Of a DNA stretch of 64,000 bases, positions 49,425-58,726 are shown one piece after another. The stretch lies in contig JARVLF010000007.1 of the NCBI GenBank assembly GCA_030849465.1, positions 248,001 through 312,000 on the forward strand, written 5' to 3'. Below the pieces are notes generated by a model. It had not been told where the DNA came from. It saw only the letters and a list, made by a program, of their open reading frames with translations, and searched no databases. Source of the stretch: Moesziomyces globuligerus (Eukaryota > Basidiomycota > Ustilaginomycetes > Ustilaginales > Ustilaginaceae). Position 1 is the first letter of the stretch. Every line of letters begins with the position of its first letter. The position numbers and the translations under genes were made by a program.

Positions 49425-51836
49425 ATGGCGCCCGTCGCCGTCCACGATGACCGCATGCCGTCGTCCTCGGACGCGCCATCCTCTTCCTCCAAGCCATACC
49501 AGCCGCTCCAACACGTCCCCGTCCACACCGCCGCCGACTTCCCCCGGCCCAAGCCCGTGCCCAAGCTCGCCTACCGCTCCTCCACCTACTGGAACTCGCA
49601 CTGCCCTATCGTCATCGACAATGGCTCCAGCGAGCTGCGTGCTGGCTTCAGCCTCTCCGACGCCGCAGATCCCACCTCGCTTGCGCAGCAACCCTTCGCC
49701 GCATACGACAATCTCGTCTCCAAGGTGCGCGACCGCAAGAAGAACCTCACCCTGTTGCTCGTCGGGAACGACGTCTACGCAGACGGCCTCTCGCGCAGCT
49801 CCATCCGCAGCCCCTTTGACAACGACGTCGTCACCGGTTGGGACGCCATGGAGATCGTGCTCGACTACACCTTCTCCAACCTCGGCATCGACACGGACCG
49901 CGTCCAGCACCCGATCTGCATGACCGAGACGCTCTGCAACCCAGCCTACAGCAGAGGCATCATGAACGAGCTCATGTTCGAAGCCTACCAGGTCCCCTAC
50001 GTCAACTACGGCATCGACTGCCTCTTCTCCGCCTACCAGAACGACGTCGCCGACGACGCACTCATCGTATCTTCGGGTCGATCCAGCACCGTCGTCATCC
50101 CCACCGTCGCAGGCAAGGGCATTCTCACAAACGCCAAGCGTCTCGCTTGGGGTGGCGCACAGGCTTCCGATCTGCTCTTGCGCCTCACCCAACTAAAGTA
50201 TCCCGGCTTCCCCGCACGCGTCACGCCGTGGCAGGCGCAGAACATGCTCGAGGAGCTGTGCTACGTCTCGCACGACTACGCCGCCGACATCAAGGGCATG
50301 GCCATGATGCCCGCCTCTCACAAGTCCTATGCGCCCTCGACGTGGACGCCCATGGAGCGAGCCGACGTCATCGTCCAGTTCCCCTTCCAGGACGCTCTGC
50401 CCGAGCAGAAGTCCGAGGAGGAGCTGCGCGCGCAGGCCGAGCGCCGCAAGGCCGCCGGCGACCGTCTGCGCGAGCAGACGCGCAAGATGCGGCTCGAAAA
50501 GATGATGCAGAAGGAGAACGACCTCAAGTACTACCAGCAGCTGCGCGACAACAAGGGCAAGGAGCGCAAGGCCGAGTATCTCAAGCGGCTCGAGAACGAC
50601 GGCTTCGATTCGGAGCAGGCGCTCGACAAGACGATCGCCAAGATCGAAGGCGCGCTCAAGCGCTTCCGCGCCAAGGAGCTGGGCGAGGAGTATGTCGAGG
50701 ACGAGAAGCAGGAGGAGCCCAGCTTCCCGCTCGTCGACGTGCCCGACGCGGACCTCGACGAGGAGGGCGTCAAGGAGAAGCGCAAGCAGCGCCTCATGAA
50801 GGCCGGCTACGACGCCCGGCTGCGCGCCAAGGCGGAGAAGGCCGAGGAGAAGAGGCTCGAAGAGGAGGCGCTGCGGCGGGACGAGGACGAGCGCGTCAAC
50901 AATCCGCGCGTCTGGTCGGCTAGGATGCGCAAGCAGTACGACGATGCGATCAACCGGATCAAGGAGCGCAAGCGCATGAAGGAGATGCTCTCGGATCGCA
51001 AGTCGCTCGCGGCGCAGCAGCGCATGAAGAACATCACGGCGCTAGCCTCGGATGCTCCGGGCAGTGGTAGTGCTACGCCGACCGGTTCGCGCAAGCGCAA
51101 GAAGGGTGGCGATGAAGATACGTTCGGTGCCAATGACGACGACTGGGCGATCTATCGCGAGATCCAGAACGCCGACGATTCCGAGGAGGAGGAAGATGCC
51201 TACGGACAGTTGAGTACGATCGAGTCGCGGCTGCTGAGGCTCGATCCTACGTTTGGGCCGGACGACACGTATGCGGCGCGGCTCGCGCGCAAGAACCGAC
51301 TGACGCTCACGTTTTTCAACGGCCCGGGTGGCGGCGAGGAGGCGTCGATCGCACCGACCGAGGCGCTGGTCAAGGACGACGATGCCAAGGCAGAGACGGA
51401 TCCGGAGGAGGTGCGGAGGCAGCATCAGCTGCATCTCAACGTCGAGCGCATCCGCGTGCCCGAGGTGCTGTGGCAACCGTCGATCGCTGGACTCGACCAG
51501 GCCGGGCTGGATGAGGTGTGTGCGCATGTCGTGCATGCGTTTGACGCCGACGTCCGCGCGCGCATGCTGCAGAACATCTTCTGCACCGGTCGTCACACCG
51601 CCTATCGTGGCTTTGAACAGCGTCTCTACTCGAGCATCCGTGCCATCCAACCCTCGAGCGTCCAGGTCAACGTGCGTGCCGCCAGAGATCGTAGATTCGA
51701 CGCCTGGGCAGGTGCAGCCAAATGGTCCATCCGTCAAGCCGACCTCTTCCGCCAAACGGCCATCTCCAAACAGGACTACGAAGAAAAGGGCAAGGAATGG
51801 TTCAAGGAACATGCCTTGTCGGCCAACTGGAGGTAG
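49425..51836 (+). CDS. ARP5: Actin-related protein 5 of the INO80 complex
   Basis: An 803-residue nuclear actin-related protein, subunit of the INO80 chromatin remodeller. The ATG at 49425 leads to an N-terminal Pro/Ser-rich leader. The actin fold begins with CPIVIDNGSSELRAGF (nucleotide phosphate loop). VQHPICMTETLCNPAYSR and NELMFEAYQVPYVNYGIDCLFSAYQN are diagnostic of Arp5. A large charged insertion (about residues 335-600, Lys/Arg/Glu coiled-coil-like with DEDERVNNPRVWSARMRKQYDDAINRIKERKRMKEM) matches the Arp5-specific insertion. The C-terminus resumes the fold with VLWQPSIAGLDQAGLDEV and ends SALSANWR-like (EHALSANWR). No intron is visible. Confidence 0.94.
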   Translation: MAPVAVHDDRMPSSSDAPSSSSKPYQPLQHVPVHTAADFPRPKPVPKLAYRSSTYWNSHCPIVIDNGSSELRAGFSLSDAADPTSLAQQPFAAYDNLVSKVRDRKKNLTLLLVGNDVYADGLSRSSIRSPFDNDVVTGWDAMEIVLDYTFSNLGIDTDRVQHPICMTETLCNPAYSRGIMNELMFEAYQVPYVNYGIDCLFSAYQNDVADDALIVSSGRSSTVVIPTVAGKGILTNAKRLAWGGAQASDLLLRLTQLKYPGFPARVTPWQAQNMLEELCYVSHDYAADIKGMAMMPASHKSYAPSTWTPMERADVIVQFPFQDALPEQKSEEELRAQAERRKAAGDRLREQTRKMRLEKMMQKENDLKYYQQLRDNKGKERKAEYLKRLENDGFDSEQALDKTIAKIEGALKRFRAKELGEEYVEDEKQEEPSFPLVDVPDADLDEEGVKEKRKQRLMKAGYDARLRAKAEKAEEKRLEEEALRRDEDERVNNPRVWSARMRKQYDDAINRIKERKRMKEMLSDRKSLAAQQRMKNITALASDAPGSGSATPTGSRKRKKGGDEDTFGANDDDWAIYREIQNADDSEEEEDAYGQLSTIESRLLRLDPTFGPDDTYAARLARKNRLTLTFFNGPGGGEEASIAPTEALVKDDDAKAETDPEEVRRQHQLHLNVERIRVPEVLWQPSIAGLDQAGLDEVCAHVVHAFDADVRARMLQNIFCTGRHTAYRGFEQRLYSSIRAIQPSSVQVNVRAARDRRFDAWAGAAKWSIRQADLFRQTAISKQDYEEKGKEWFKEHALSANWR

Positions 51837-51937
51837 CGCTTGACACACACAAGAGAACACGCAAAAAAATCGAAAAGTGGCGTTTTTGGGACCAGTGTGC
51901 AGATGTACGATTGCAGAAACAAGAGGTGCGCGGGTGG

Positions 51938-53254
51938 TTAGGCGTCGTTGAGACGGTCTTGCTCGTCGCGCCAGAGTTGGTAGAGGAGGCGACGACGGGC
52001 TTCGGTGGCGTCCTTGCGCGAGGCGGCGGTGAAGAGCGCCTGGAAGATGGCCTTGCGCAGCACGAGCGCCACGTCGAGCTCGTCGGCCTCGGCCTCCATC
52101 TCGGCCTCGTCGCTCGGGATCGGCACCGAAGACAGAGCCAGCAGCAGGGGATATCGTACATCCGACTCGTCGTCATCGTCGGAACCATCCTCTGAATCCG
52201 AGCCAGCGAGTTCAGGCTCGGATTCATCGTCATCGTCCTCGGCTGGTGTGAGCGTGCTCTCGTCCGCAAACGAGTGGAACTCGGTACCGGCGTTGGTCTC
52301 ATCCCCATCCTCCTCGTCATCCTCCTCCTCCTCGACGGGAGAAACATCGTCTTCTTCCTCCTCCTCCTCGTCGTCGTCCTCCTCGAGGTCGTCTTGATCG
52401 TCCCGGGCGGATGCTCGAAGGGTATCCTGGAGGAGCGGTTCAAAGACGTTGGACCAGATGCGATCGTACATGGCCTTGCTCTTTGCCGTCGCGAGTGCAT
52501 CGATGAACGGCATGAGCAGTTGCAGTGTAGGCACCAATGGCAAATCGTCCTCCTCTTCCACCCCGTCTTCTTGCTCCCCTTGCCTTTCGTCTTCGTGCTG
52601 CTGTTCGATGACCTTCTCGAGCTCATCGAGGTAGATATCCGAGAGGTGGTAAGTCAAGCTATCGGGCACCTTTGGATCGTTGGTGCTCAGCGCACCTCCG
52701 GGGAACTTTGTCAACATGCTGCCGAACGTGTGCACCGCCTTTGTTTCCCACTTTTCCTCGGCGAGCAGTCGGAAGCCTGCGGCGACAAACCGACGTACGA
52801 GCAGGTAGAACTTGTCGATCCGATGCTTGTCCAGCCCAGGCCATTCTGCGACCAGAGTATCCCAGAAGGTCTCGAGAAACGTGAGCCCCGCCTGGGCCCG
52901 TTGGCTCGACGCCTCTCCCTGCGGATGAACGAGGACGAGATTCGCCAGATCGTTCGCCAGACGCTGCTGCACCAGCGGCTTGTCCGACATCCAGAAGCAG
53001 TAGAACAGTCCCTTCCACAGCTTGCTGAGCTCGAGCGGGTCGATGGTATGCGCGCCGTTCGCGGCAAGGTAGGCGGTCAGAGAGCGAACCGCCGCATCTC
53101 GGGTGCGCTTCTCAGTCGACGCCAACGCCTTGCCCAGAGGTATGGAAGCATCAACTTCCGTGCTCGACGTCGCCTTGACTTTCTTCCCCTGCGACCCGGA
53201 GCTTCGACTCCCGCTCGCAGCGGCTTTGCGCTTCGATCCTGATGCTGCAGACAT
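51938..53254 (-). CDS. RRP1: Ribosomal RNA processing protein RRP1/NOP52
   Basis: A 438-residue nucleolar protein for 60S subunit rRNA processing. The start at 53254 opens a basic Ser/Lys-rich tract (SGSKRKAAASGSRSSGSQGKK). The NOP52 domain spans about residues 38-215: GKALASTEKRTRDAAVRSLTAYL, LELSKLWKGLFYCFWMSDKP, RIDKFYLLVRRFVAAGF. The C-terminal half is extremely acidic, with Asp/Glu runs around residues 295-375, then a helical end. The gene converges on ARP5 with about 100 bases between stops. No intron is seen. Confidence 0.92.
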   Translation of the reverse strand: MSAASGSKRKAAASGSRSSGSQGKKVKATSSTEVDASIPLGKALASTEKRTRDAAVRSLTAYLAANGAHTIDPLELSKLWKGLFYCFWMSDKPLVQQRLANDLANLVLVHPQGEASSQRAQAGLTFLETFWDTLVAEWPGLDKHRIDKFYLLVRRFVAAGFRLLAEEKWETKAVHTFGSMLTKFPGGALSTNDPKVPDSLTYHLSDIYLDELEKVIEQQHEDERQGEQEDGVEEEDDLPLVPTLQLLMPFIDALATAKSKAMYDRIWSNVFEPLLQDTLRASARDDQDDLEEDDDEEEEEEDDVSPVEEEEDDEEDGDETNAGTEFHSFADESTLTPAEDDDDESEPELAGSDSEDGSDDDDESDVRYPLLLALSSVPIPSDEAEMEAEADELDVALVLRKAIFQALFTAASRKDATEARRRLLYQLWRDEQDRLNDA

Positions 53255-53602
53255 CCCGTCTGATCTGCTTCTAGCTATCGAGAGAGTGCGGTAGCGAGAG
53301 AGTGCGGTAGAGCTCGATGATGGTGTCGTGCACAGCAGCACTCGACTCGGAAGATTCCATCCTCGCCAGGCACGGCCCAAACAAATTTCACCGCTCCGCG
53401 AAATTTTCGGGCGCTTCAGACCCTTCCTGCTTACATAATCCACACTCCTCCTTCAGTGCCGCCATCTTCCACTGGACCATCGCGACCACAGGATTGCGGT
53501 TCTGGAAGGATGCATGGAGCTACGCTCTGCATTCTGTCGCGTCTCTCCAAGGGCCAAAGCGATTACATCAGACTATGCTTACATCCCAAGACGATACTCT
53601 TG
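53255..53602. other. Intergenic: RRP1 promoter and GTPBP1-like 3' end
   Basis: About 350 bases between tandem minus-strand genes, holding the RRP1 promoter. No gene is supported. Confidence 0.5.
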
Positions 53603-55567
53603 CTACTTGACGCCGAGCGCCGGCGCAGGATAGGTGGTCGGGGCGGGCACATTCGCCGGAGCGGGAGGCGGAATCGGCGTACCGCCCAAGGGTCCAGTCT
53701 GACCGACGGCGCGGACGACGCCGATGAGCTTGGTCTTTCCCTCGCGCGTGATGAGCTTCATGCCGGGTTTGACGTACTCGGGGTAGCGGATGAACTGGAG
53801 GCGGAGCTTGGCGCGGTCGCCGGTGCGCACGACCGGCTTGCCCGTCTGGTCCGCCGCGCCGCCGGGACCAACGCCGAGCGTGGGCTTACCGTCGAGCTTG
53901 GCGATGCCCACGATGCGCACGGTCTGGCGGATCGACGCGGCGTGGAGCACCATGCAGCTGCCGACCGAGAGCGTCGTCGAGTGGTAAAGACAGAGGATCT
54001 CGGCGTCGAACTCCATGTAGCTCTTGGGCGCCACGTCTGAGCGGGCGACCATGACCATGCCCTTGCGCACCTGGTTCCTGCGGATTTTCTTGAGCGCAAA
54101 CGACACGCTCTGCCCCGCCGTCGCGCCGTCGACGTTGACGCGTTTGCGCTGGATGCTCCGGATCGAGGTCGTGACAAACTGGCCCAGGCTGTCCGGACCC
54201 AACAGCGCCGAATCGCCCACCTTGCAGCTGCCGGCCAGCACGACGCCCGAGACGACGGTGCCGACAAAGGGCACCGAAAAGATGTCGCTGATCTGAAATT
54301 CGAACGGCTGGTTCACCTGGAACCTGGCCGCGCTCGCCTGCGGGAGGATGTTGAGAAAGCTGCGCAGCAGGTCGAGATTGAGGCCGGTCACGTTGGAGAT
54401 CTGGAAGATGGGGCAGATGCGTTCGGACTCGAGGCGGAGCGCCGAGTCGACCACCTGGCCCATGTCGTCGACGAACACGGGCGTCTTGCGACAGCCGGGC
54501 GACTTGAGGATCTTGGTGAGCTGCTTGAGCGTCGTCTCGAGCACGTGGGTGGGCGTCATGTCGATCTTGGTGATGCACACCACGACGGGGACGGAGAGCG
54601 CGAGCGCGATGCCGAGATGCTCCTTGGACATGCCGATGAGGCCGGCGTTGGCGCCGACCATGAGCATGACAAAGTCGGGCAGGCAGCCGGTCATGCCGAA
54701 GACGGTGGTCTTGAGGTAGCGCTCGTGGCCCGCGAGGTCGATGAACGAGATGACCTTGCTCGATTTGGCGCACACCTCCTCCCACGACATCTTGCGGCCC
54801 GGCTCCTGCCCTGCACCGGCAGCGTTGTGGACGGGACGACCCTTGGAGTCGAAGCCCATGATCTCCATGCCGACGGACGAGGTTCGGCCGGAATCGACCT
54901 CGTGCTTGTGGCGGAAGAGGTTGACACGCGCCTTGCCTCGGCCATCATCGAGACCGCCCTTGGTGAGGACGCCGAGCATGGTCGACTTGCCCGCGTCGAC
55001 GTTGCCGATGACGGCGATGCGCAGCTCGACGAGCTCTTCAGCGCCAGCGGGTATCCTGCGGATGAGCACATGTGCGGACTTGCTGCCGTTGTCGAGCCCG
55101 CGCTGATCGAGAACAGTCGCATCGGCATCAGAGAGGTTGGAGGCTTTGACGACATTGGCGATGGCGGCGGCCAGCTCCTCGTCGTTGAAGTTGACCGGCT
55201 CAGTTGCGCCTGCATCGCCGCCGATGTTGAGCACGAACTCGCCGCCTTCGTAAGCGACGCGGTCGGCGACGTACTTGGCGAGACCCTTGGCCGGGGCAAC
55301 CGAGCCAGGCGCAGCAGTGTCGCCGTCGCTGACAGCACCTGCGGAAGTGGCTATCCTACCCTCTTCAGGGCTAGCGGGTATCGCTGCTGGTAATGTATGC
55401 GCGCGCGTGTTGATCTCCTCCAGGAGCAGCTGCTTGAGAGCCTGAGGAGATATGGAGAGGTGGTTGTCGGTAGCAGCGGTGGAATCGAGAGACGTGGTCT
55501 GCAGATTTGCTGTGAGGGCGTCTATTGTAGGGCCCTTCTTCTGTGGCGAGGAGGCAGTGGCGGACAT
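53603..55567 (-). CDS. GTPBP1/GTPBP2-type translational GTPase
   Basis: A 654-residue GTPase of the GTPBP1/2 (AGP-1) family, related to elongation factor 1A and linked in animals to ribosome rescue and mRNA decay. The N-terminal 180 residues are a variable leader plus a small conserved region (VNFNDEELAAAIANV). The GTP-binding domain has G1 GNVDAGKS (188-195), G3 DLAGHERYLKT, and G4 TKID. Two beta-barrel domains follow: EFQISDIFSVPFVGTVVSGVV, and the C-terminal YMEFDAEILCLYHSTTL and LRLQFIRYPEYVKPGMKLITREGKTKLIGVV. The C-terminus is Pro-rich. The ATG at 55567 is the first in frame. No intron is seen. Confidence 0.9.
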   Translation of the reverse strand: MSATASSPQKKGPTIDALTANLQTTSLDSTAATDNHLSISPQALKQLLLEEINTRAHTLPAAIPASPEEGRIATSAGAVSDGDTAAPGSVAPAKGLAKYVADRVAYEGGEFVLNIGGDAGATEPVNFNDEELAAAIANVVKASNLSDADATVLDQRGLDNGSKSAHVLIRRIPAGAEELVELRIAVIGNVDAGKSTMLGVLTKGGLDDGRGKARVNLFRHKHEVDSGRTSSVGMEIMGFDSKGRPVHNAAGAGQEPGRKMSWEEVCAKSSKVISFIDLAGHERYLKTTVFGMTGCLPDFVMLMVGANAGLIGMSKEHLGIALALSVPVVVCITKIDMTPTHVLETTLKQLTKILKSPGCRKTPVFVDDMGQVVDSALRLESERICPIFQISNVTGLNLDLLRSFLNILPQASAARFQVNQPFEFQISDIFSVPFVGTVVSGVVLAGSCKVGDSALLGPDSLGQFVTTSIRSIQRKRVNVDGATAGQSVSFALKKIRRNQVRKGMVMVARSDVAPKSYMEFDAEILCLYHSTTLSVGSCMVLHAASIRQTVRIVGIAKLDGKPTLGVGPGGAADQTGKPVVRTGDRAKLRLQFIRYPEYVKPGMKLITREGKTKLIGVVRAVGQTGPLGGTPIPPPAPANVPAPTTYPAPALGVK

Positions 55568-56804
55568 CGTGGCAGAAGCGGCAGCAAAGGCGACGGTGGT
55601 GGGAAGCGGCTACTATGCGGGGTGCCAGGGCTTACGCAGGTCGGGGACTGAGCGCGGCCAGAGTGCGGAGAAGGTGATTCCGCAGCCAGTTTTTGCGACT
55701 AGGCGGGTGAATGCGTTCGAGCAGCTGAGCTTACTGTACTTGATGGGATGTGACTCGATACTTTCTGGTGGCGCATCCAACTGGCGAAGAGGACCGGGTG
55801 GAGTCACTTCGAGCTGGTTTGTTGGATTTCGACTTGTCTTTGTCGTCCACTACTGAGCCTGGAACGGAAGTGACTTCAAGTGGTAGATCCACGCGCGCAG
55901 CTGTGAGCTGGGATGTGGATGGGTGGAGCGGGAGATAGCAAACGTCTTTAAGGCTATGCGCTCCACGAGTGGCGGGGATGGATGCTGGAGCCCGTCGGCT
56001 GGCCCGGCGAATTCAGGCAGGGTGGATGCCGGCAGCAGCTCTGCAGGCTTTGCTTTCGCCTGCAGCCGGCGCGACGTGCGGGTGGGCCCGCTCAGCCCAA
56101 CCCCCAGAGTGGCTGCGGTTTAGCTGAGCCAGCAGCTCCAGCTGCTGTACCCTGCATGTTGGACCCGCCAGGCTGACGCGCCCGGCTTCATGCACTCTCA
56201 CCTTGGTCTGCAGCTGCCTCTGCGCAGCGACTGGCCCGAGAGCCTGGTTGCCGCAATCGGAAGCTCCGAAATTCGCGTTGCCTGATCGGGCTCTTGCCGT
56301 CCAGACCGCGGCATCAAGACTGAATGGATGTTCGAAAGCAGCAGCTGATACCCTTCCTCAGAGAGGGCTCCAAGCTCCGGAGTCAGGTCAGAGCGCAAGG
56401 CTACATCCAGTATGTGGCTAGGCTCGAGAAACGAGTGCGGAGAGCTTGGGCTCTGAAGTCAATGTCAAGAGACAAAAGCTGTTCTTCAAGCCACAGGAGC
56501 ATTCGGGATCGGGTCCTGGAGCTTGCCTGTCGTCTAGCTCCACTGGGGAAAGCATGCCGCCTTCTCTCCTGTCGGATGCAGCATGCGACGAGACACTAGA
56601 CCGCGTCTCGCCCAACTTCACCGGCTCGAGTCATACGTATCTGACGATCCAGCTTGAGGGCAGTCGCGGGCTCAATGTTGGCAAGCGGTGCATTGTATCC
56701 TTGCTACAAGTACAGGGGTAGCGTCTGTGCTTTTTGGTGATCTAGCAGCAGGTGAGCAGAGATCCCCGAGACGGCATCGAGTCGTGCCATGGCTGAGCTG
56801 GCGT
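55568..56804. other. Intergenic region, GTPBP1-like promoter and mL46 3' end
   Basis: About 1.2 kb without a recognisable gene. Part (55,970-56,200) contains GCAGCAG-CTG-rich clusters. It presumably holds the GTPBP1-like promoter. Confidence 0.5.
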
Positions 56805-57796
56805 CTAGGGATCCAGGAGATCCTCGACGTTCTGCCAGTAGGACTCGTTCTTGCTCTGCTCCATCAACTTCTCGATCTCCTCCTTGGTGAGCCACTGGAA
56901 CTCCTCGACGTCGGTCTTGCCCTTGGCGATCTCGGCGTTGCCGGCGAGCACGTGCGCGCGCAGGAAGTAGGTCTTCTCCGCCGCAGCATTCGCGGCGCGG
57001 TAAAGGCCTACGGGAAGGTTGGAGACGAGCCAGATGTCCATCTTGTTGCCAAGAGCCTCGGTGACCGAAGCAGGTGCAACCTTCAGATTCAACGCAAACA
57101 CAGGTCAGCCACCGTGTGCGTAACTCGGCATCGGGTGGGAGAGGATCAACTTACGTCGTGCAGGTTCTGGTGCTTGGTGTCGGTGAGCGCCTTGGTTGGG
57201 AAGCGCCATGTCGCAGGTTGCTTGTCCGACTTCTGCTTGACGACGAGATAGAGCGTACGGTCGAGCTTGCGCTCGAGGCTGCGCACGTCGTTCTTGGCAT
57301 CCGCCTCTGTGGTTCTCGGCAACGGTCGGCTTTCTGCTTCGCCATCCGCGCTGGATGCCGAGCTGGACGAGGCGGATGCGGACGCAGCGGCTTCCTTGGA
57401 CTTGGCGCCCTTTTTGGAGGATGCTTTCGACGCTTCTGCGGCAATGGCGGAGAAGCCGAGCGGCGAGCTAGCCTGTTCCTCATCGAAGCGCTTCTCTGCG
57501 GCCGAGCCCTTCTTGAAGTAGAAGTCCTTGGGGAAGGGCTGCTGGAGCGCTTCGGAGAGCTGGCGGTTGTATTCGTGATACGCCTGCTCGAACTTGGTCG
57601 GCTCGCGAAGCAAGACAGGTGGTCTGGACAGGATGAGCGAGCTGAGGATCTTGGTCGACGACGATGCGCTGCTCACGCGTGCTTCCGAAGCCGATGTTGC
57701 CGCCGCGTAGCTGGTAGAGGCGTGCAGAAGGCGCTTGGAAGGCGCGGCGGATTGCAGGAGCCGCAAGCGGGGAGCTGCTGACCTTGCTGCGGACAT
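56805..57796 (-). CDS. MRPL17: Mitochondrial large-subunit ribosomal protein mL46
   Basis: A 305-residue mitochondrial ribosomal protein (yeast MRPL17, human MRPL46), carrying a NUDIX-like fold. Exons are 57796-57155 and 57080-56805; the 74-base intron starts GTAAGT, has a CTGAC branch-like site and ends GAAG, between codons. The N-terminus is a mitochondrial presequence (Arg/Ser/Ala-rich). Exon 1 holds ILSSLILSRPPVLLREPTKFEQAYHEYNRQL and a Lys/Ala/Ser-rich segment before LERKLDRTLYLVVKQ. Exon 2 completes the domain (MDIWLVSNLPVGLY, AEKTYFLRAHVLAG, EFQWLTKEEIEKLM). The start at 57796 opens the presequence. It is divergent from VMA13 with 930 bases between starts. Confidence 0.85.
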
Positions 57797-58726
57797 GGCG
57801 AAAGGACTGCGGTGTTGGTGGGAGGCGAGAGTCACAACGCGAGGCGGAATGTCGAACGGAGTAGAGCAATGAGCGTACAGGTCTCAGCGTGTGCAGTAGA
57901 GCTGGGTCGGTTTGGATGGCGACAGTAGGGTCGTGGTTGATGGTGGACGGGCTGCACCGGAACGATGTGCAACACAGCAGATTCGGATGAAGACGATGGT
58001 CGCGTGCTCCCGAAAAAATTGCAACTGGGTCAGGATCTTCTCGACTAAAAGATCCGCCTCGGCCTGTGAAGCCGTTTCGCACGGATTCAACGATCGCGGC
58101 CTAACAGGTATCCACTGCGCTCTCATGCGAACTAAGCCATCCGATCACGAACAGGGCTGCAGCGCCTCTATGCGGGCTGGACCGAATTCCAGAATTCCAA
58201 AAGTTGAAGTCCCAGGCTGCCAAGCGCGGATGAACAGCATGCAACGTGCCTGTCTCTCTCCGTGAAGCTTGGCTGAGCGAGGCTGAGCGAGGCTGAGCGA
58301 GGCTTCGCGGGTGGAGGAATTGGTGGGCGGTGCGAGTCTGAGTGAGGAGGGGCGTGCGGTGGGACAATCGACAGGGCGACACAGCGTACGGGCCACCCTC
58401 GAGAGCGGACAGGGGTGAAGCTCGCAGCACAAACGCAGCTCAACAACGCATCGCAGTCCATTCGCCAACATTTGATACCAATCCGTTCTCCTTCGATCCA
58501 CCATCCGCACGCAGCACCTTCGTCGCTGCTAGCCGCACAGCACTCCTGAAATCGGCATCCACCGTCAGCAATTCGCTCGGTCGCCCGTCTGCTTGTCTCA
58601 TCAAGCTCGTCCCGGCCATCGCGAGTCTCTGCATCTTCATCCGCCTGCCTGCTTTAGATCTTAGCGCAGCCTCCGCTGCACCCGTCGCAGACGCCTCAGA
58701 GTCTTGTGCTTTCCCTCTTTGCCGCC
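57797..58726. promoter_or_regulatory. Divergent region mL46 / VMA13
   Basis: About 930 bases between opposed starts. It contains a 10-bp direct repeat (58,271-58,300). The last 485 bases before VMA13 (58,242-58,726) have no ATG on the plus strand, consistent with a long VMA13 leader. Confidence 0.55.
58271..58300 (+). repeat. Three 10-bp GGCTGAGCGA direct repeats
   Basis: Three perfect consecutive 10-base units flanked by AAGCTT on the left, in the divergent intergenic region of mL46 and VMA13. Confidence 0.9.
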
